A stretch of 8,330 nucleotides of DNA from Clostridiales bacterium (GTDB lineage: Bacteria > Bacillota > Clostridia > Lachnospirales > CAG-274), in assembly GCA_021203425.1 (NCBI GenBank), contig JAJQBF010000157.1, positions 1-8,330 on the forward strand. The letters are read 5' to 3'. This document shows positions 6,532 through 8,330 of this stretch, piece after piece. The notes beneath the pieces are model-generated. The model had not been told where the DNA came from, ran no database searches, and saw only the letters and a list, made by a program, of their open reading frames with translations. Position 1 is the first letter of the stretch, and each line of letters opens with the position of its first letter. A program made the translations under genes and the position numbers.

Positions 6532-8208
6532 TTACTTTAAAATGTGAACCTCGTTTAATATTGCCAAAATTCTGGTTTCGTCTTTTATAATTGCGCCTAT
6601 AACTTCTGCTTCAATATGAAATCTTACGTGACTTCCGTCTGCCGCCATAACTGTCAGATTTCCGCTTATTGTTCTGTCGCCCCGTTTATAACTTCTTATC
6701 ATAGCCTCAAGCTCCTTGCGGCTGTGAGGGCTTAAAAGCCTTTCTCTTACACTTTGTTTGAAACAATCCTGAGCCTGAATAACATAGCCGAGCCGTTCCT
6801 TCAGGTTTTCCGACACAAAAAGCTCTCTGTCTTTAATGTTAAGCTCAAAAACATAATATGAAGATGCTCTTGAAAGAAGATCTAGCCGTTTGGATAAAAA
6901 GTCGTTTTTTTTCTGAAGTTCGGCAATTTCGTTTATGGGCATAATAAGGGAAATAATCTGCTCATTTTTCAAGTCTTTTGTCATTTCGTCGGAATACCAC
7001 ATTATTTTTTTATCCCGACCTACAATTCTGAAGGAAATTTTTCTGCGGCTGTCGGTTGAATTATAAAAATCCTCAAAATCTCTGAAAACACGGATTCTGT
7101 CTTCACTGTAAATAATATATTCCAGTCTGTTTTTAAAGAGATTTTCAAACTCTGTTATGGTATAGCCGAAGTCGTTGTCAAGAGCACTTGAACTGTAGGA
7201 AACCGTACCCGGTCTTTTATAGCTGTGATGCATATAGGAAACCTTAAGAATTTTGCTTGCCTCCGAAAATCTTCTCATTTTCTCCAACACATTTAAATTT
7301 GCCTTTTTAAAGTAGCTGAGTGAAAATATTATTATCGCCGCCAAAATTACCATAAAAATCAAAAAGGCAAAAACTATAAGATAAAAATATTCCAATATAA
7401 CGGAATTATAGCCTGCGTCGGTTATTATGGAAATGAGAACATAATCGTTTACAGATAAAGGCATTGTTTGAATTCTTGCTCCGCTGCCGTTTATGTTTTC
7501 TTTTAAAAGAACAGGTCTGCTGAGAGCCGCCGCCTCATTGTAGCGCTGTATATTTTCCCTTGAAAGAATGTTGACTATGTTGTAGCTGGATTCTACAAGG
7601 TCTCCGCTTTCGGCTAAAATTGCTCCCTCGCAGCTTATGAGAGCAAGGCTTATGTAGTCGGAGGTAAAGAAAGTGTCGGTAAAGTCTGATATTGTGTCTG
7701 TAAGACATACTCCGCCTGCAACGACATTGCCTCTGTAAACAGGAACACCGTAGAGGAAGTAGCTTTCTCCGCCGTATTCAAACTTTTCACACTGTACAAC
7801 TCCGCCGCTTAAAACATCATTAAAACACTCGATTCCCTGTACGTCATATTCATTGTTTTCTGTACTGTATAAAACCCCCTCCCGGCTTAAAATCCCCAGC
7901 ATATAACAGTCAATATCGTTTTTTACTTCTTTGAGGCGGCTTAAGCTGTAGCTTAAGTTGTCTTCTTCCACGAAGTAAGATACGGCGGAAAGAGTCTTTA
8001 TATTGCCCTCTATATGTTCTTCCGCATCATAAGCAGCTCTCTCGCTTTCTCTTAACAGTTCATTTAAAATTCTTCTGTTAATAACGCCTCCGCAGATAAA
8101 AAAGAAGGCGGTACACACGGCAATCATAAAAATCGCCGCACCGAGAGAAATCAGCAAATATTTTTTATATATGCTTTTATAGTTTTTATTTCCGCTGAAT
8201 AATTTCAT
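6532..8208 (-). CDS. Membrane sensor protein with Cache-like and PAS domains, no output domain
   Basis: The 558-residue product is a two-pass membrane protein. A positively charged N-terminus precedes a first membrane segment (about residues 18-43). An extracytoplasmic region of about 230 residues follows, with features of a double Cache ligand-binding domain (YMLGILSREGVLYST at 102-116; YGVPVYRGNVVAGGVCL at 153-169), and then a second membrane segment (about 273-298). The cytoplasmic part has a PAS-like domain (about 345-425, with SFRIVGRDKKIMWYS), a short coiled-coil linker (about 425-447) and a second PAS-like domain (about 450-555, with ISGNLTVMAADGSHVRF). The protein stops right there. 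No GGDEF, EAL, histidine kinase or methyl-accepting domain is present, although this architecture normally carries one. It could be a signalling protein acting through contacts, or one that has lost its output domain. The ATG is preceded by GGGGGA and, further upstream, by a strong promoter. Function and ligand are unknown. Confidence 0.85.
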   Translation of the reverse strand: MKLFSGNKNYKSIYKKYLLISLGAAIFMIAVCTAFFFICGGVINRRILNELLRESERAAYDAEEHIEGNIKTLSAVSYFVEEDNLSYSLSRLKEVKNDIDCYMLGILSREGVLYSTENNEYDVQGIECFNDVLSGGVVQCEKFEYGGESYFLYGVPVYRGNVVAGGVCLTDTISDFTDTFFTSDYISLALISCEGAILAESGDLVESSYNIVNILSRENIQRYNEAAALSRPVLLKENINGSGARIQTMPLSVNDYVLISIITDAGYNSVILEYFYLIVFAFLIFMVILAAIIIFSLSYFKKANLNVLEKMRRFSEASKILKVSYMHHSYKRPGTVSYSSSALDNDFGYTITEFENLFKNRLEYIIYSEDRIRVFRDFEDFYNSTDSRRKISFRIVGRDKKIMWYSDEMTKDLKNEQIISLIMPINEIAELQKKNDFLSKRLDLLSRASSYYVFELNIKDRELFVSENLKERLGYVIQAQDCFKQSVRERLLSPHSRKELEAMIRSYKRGDRTISGNLTVMAADGSHVRFHIEAEVIGAIIKDETRILAILNEVHILK

Positions 8209-8216
8209 AATACAAA

Positions 8217-8222
8217 TCCCCC
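8217..8222 (-). promoter_or_regulatory. Ribosome binding site of the sensor gene (GGGGGA)
   Basis: The minus strand reads GGGGGA 8 bases ahead of the ATG at 8208. It differs from the AAGGAG sites of the other three genes. The spacing is good and no better in-frame start with a binding site is evident, so it supports the chosen start; initiation may be weaker. Confidence 0.6.
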
Positions 8223-8255
8223 GATTAACATTTCACACAAGGAAAACCCCTTTAT

Positions 8256-8284
8256 ATTATAACAAATTAAAAACATAATTTCAA
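8256..8284 (-). promoter_or_regulatory. Strong vegetative (sigma-A type) promoter for the sensor gene
   Basis: Read on the minus strand, TTGAAA (8284-8279) and a perfect TATAAT (8261-8256) are separated by exactly 17 bases of very A/T-rich DNA. Transcription would start near 8249, giving a leader of about 40 bases before the ATG at 8208. The match to consensus, the spacing and the position just ahead of a gene make this the best-supported promoter in the window. It may also drive genes beyond the sensor by read-through. Confidence 0.85.
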
Positions 8285-8299
8285 TATATTTTGTATAAT

Positions 8300-8311
8300 T
8301 TCACACGTGAA
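8300..8311. promoter_or_regulatory. Candidate operator: 5-2-5 inverted repeat upstream of the promoter
   Basis: TTCAC-AC-GTGAA is an inverted repeat centred about 57 bases upstream of the predicted start of the sensor gene, where an activator could sit. Its core contains the palindrome CACGTG. The eight bases TTTCACAC at 8299-8306, overlapping its left arm, recur in direct orientation at 8231-8238, just downstream of the predicted start. No regulator family is recognised from this motif, and short palindromes arise by chance in such DNA, so this is only a candidate. Confidence 0.3.
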
Positions 8312-8330
8312 TCTAATTTTGTAATAAATC

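Noticed and set aside
8294..8299. TATAAT on the plus strand as a divergent promoter
   Set aside because: No -35-like hexamer lies 16-18 bases upstream, and any plus-strand gene would be outside the window.

Overview
The window is a low-GC, almost fully coding stretch in which all four genes lie on the minus strand. It reads, from high to low coordinates: a membrane sensor with Cache and PAS domains, a secreted S-layer-homology (SLH) protein with a beta-helix body, thiI, and addB. A Firmicute of the class Clostridia is the best fit. The reasons are the AddB-type recombination nuclease subunit (the Gram-positive counterpart of RecB/RecC systems), a short ThiI without rhodanese domain, SLH anchoring to a Gram-positive wall, strong AAGGAG-type ribosome binding sites and A/T-rich third positions. 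I cannot name the species. A gut or anaerobic clostridium is a guess from the style of the SLH/beta-helix protein.

Layout. Bases 8209-8330 hold a convincing vegetative promoter (TTGAAA, 17-base spacer, TATAAT) that starts the sensor gene (8208-6532). An 87-base gap, containing a hairpin followed by five T, separates the sensor from the SLH gene (6444-4534). A second gap of 82 bases contains a possible promoter and a GC-rich hairpin, and leads to thiI (4451-3273). addB (3263-150) follows after 9 bases, its ribosome binding site overlapping the thiI stop codon, so thiI-addB is a tightly coupled pair. A two-tier stem with a short U tract lies just after the addB stop and should end the transcript. 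Bases 1-98 hold no gene that I can support.

How the genes relate. The sensor and the SLH protein both act at the envelope and might be functionally linked, but a terminator-like hairpin lies between them and the sensor has no recognisable output domain. thiI (tRNA 4-thiouridine) and addB (double-strand break end processing) are housekeeping genes with no known biochemical link. Their coupling is notable because addB is normally followed by addA, which is absent here.

No clearly new defence, mobile or RNA system is visible. The observations most worth checking are a 14-base inverted repeat bracketing the SLH gene, the output-less sensor, the altered Walker A motif of AddB with no addA behind it, and the structured leaders before the SLH and thiI genes.
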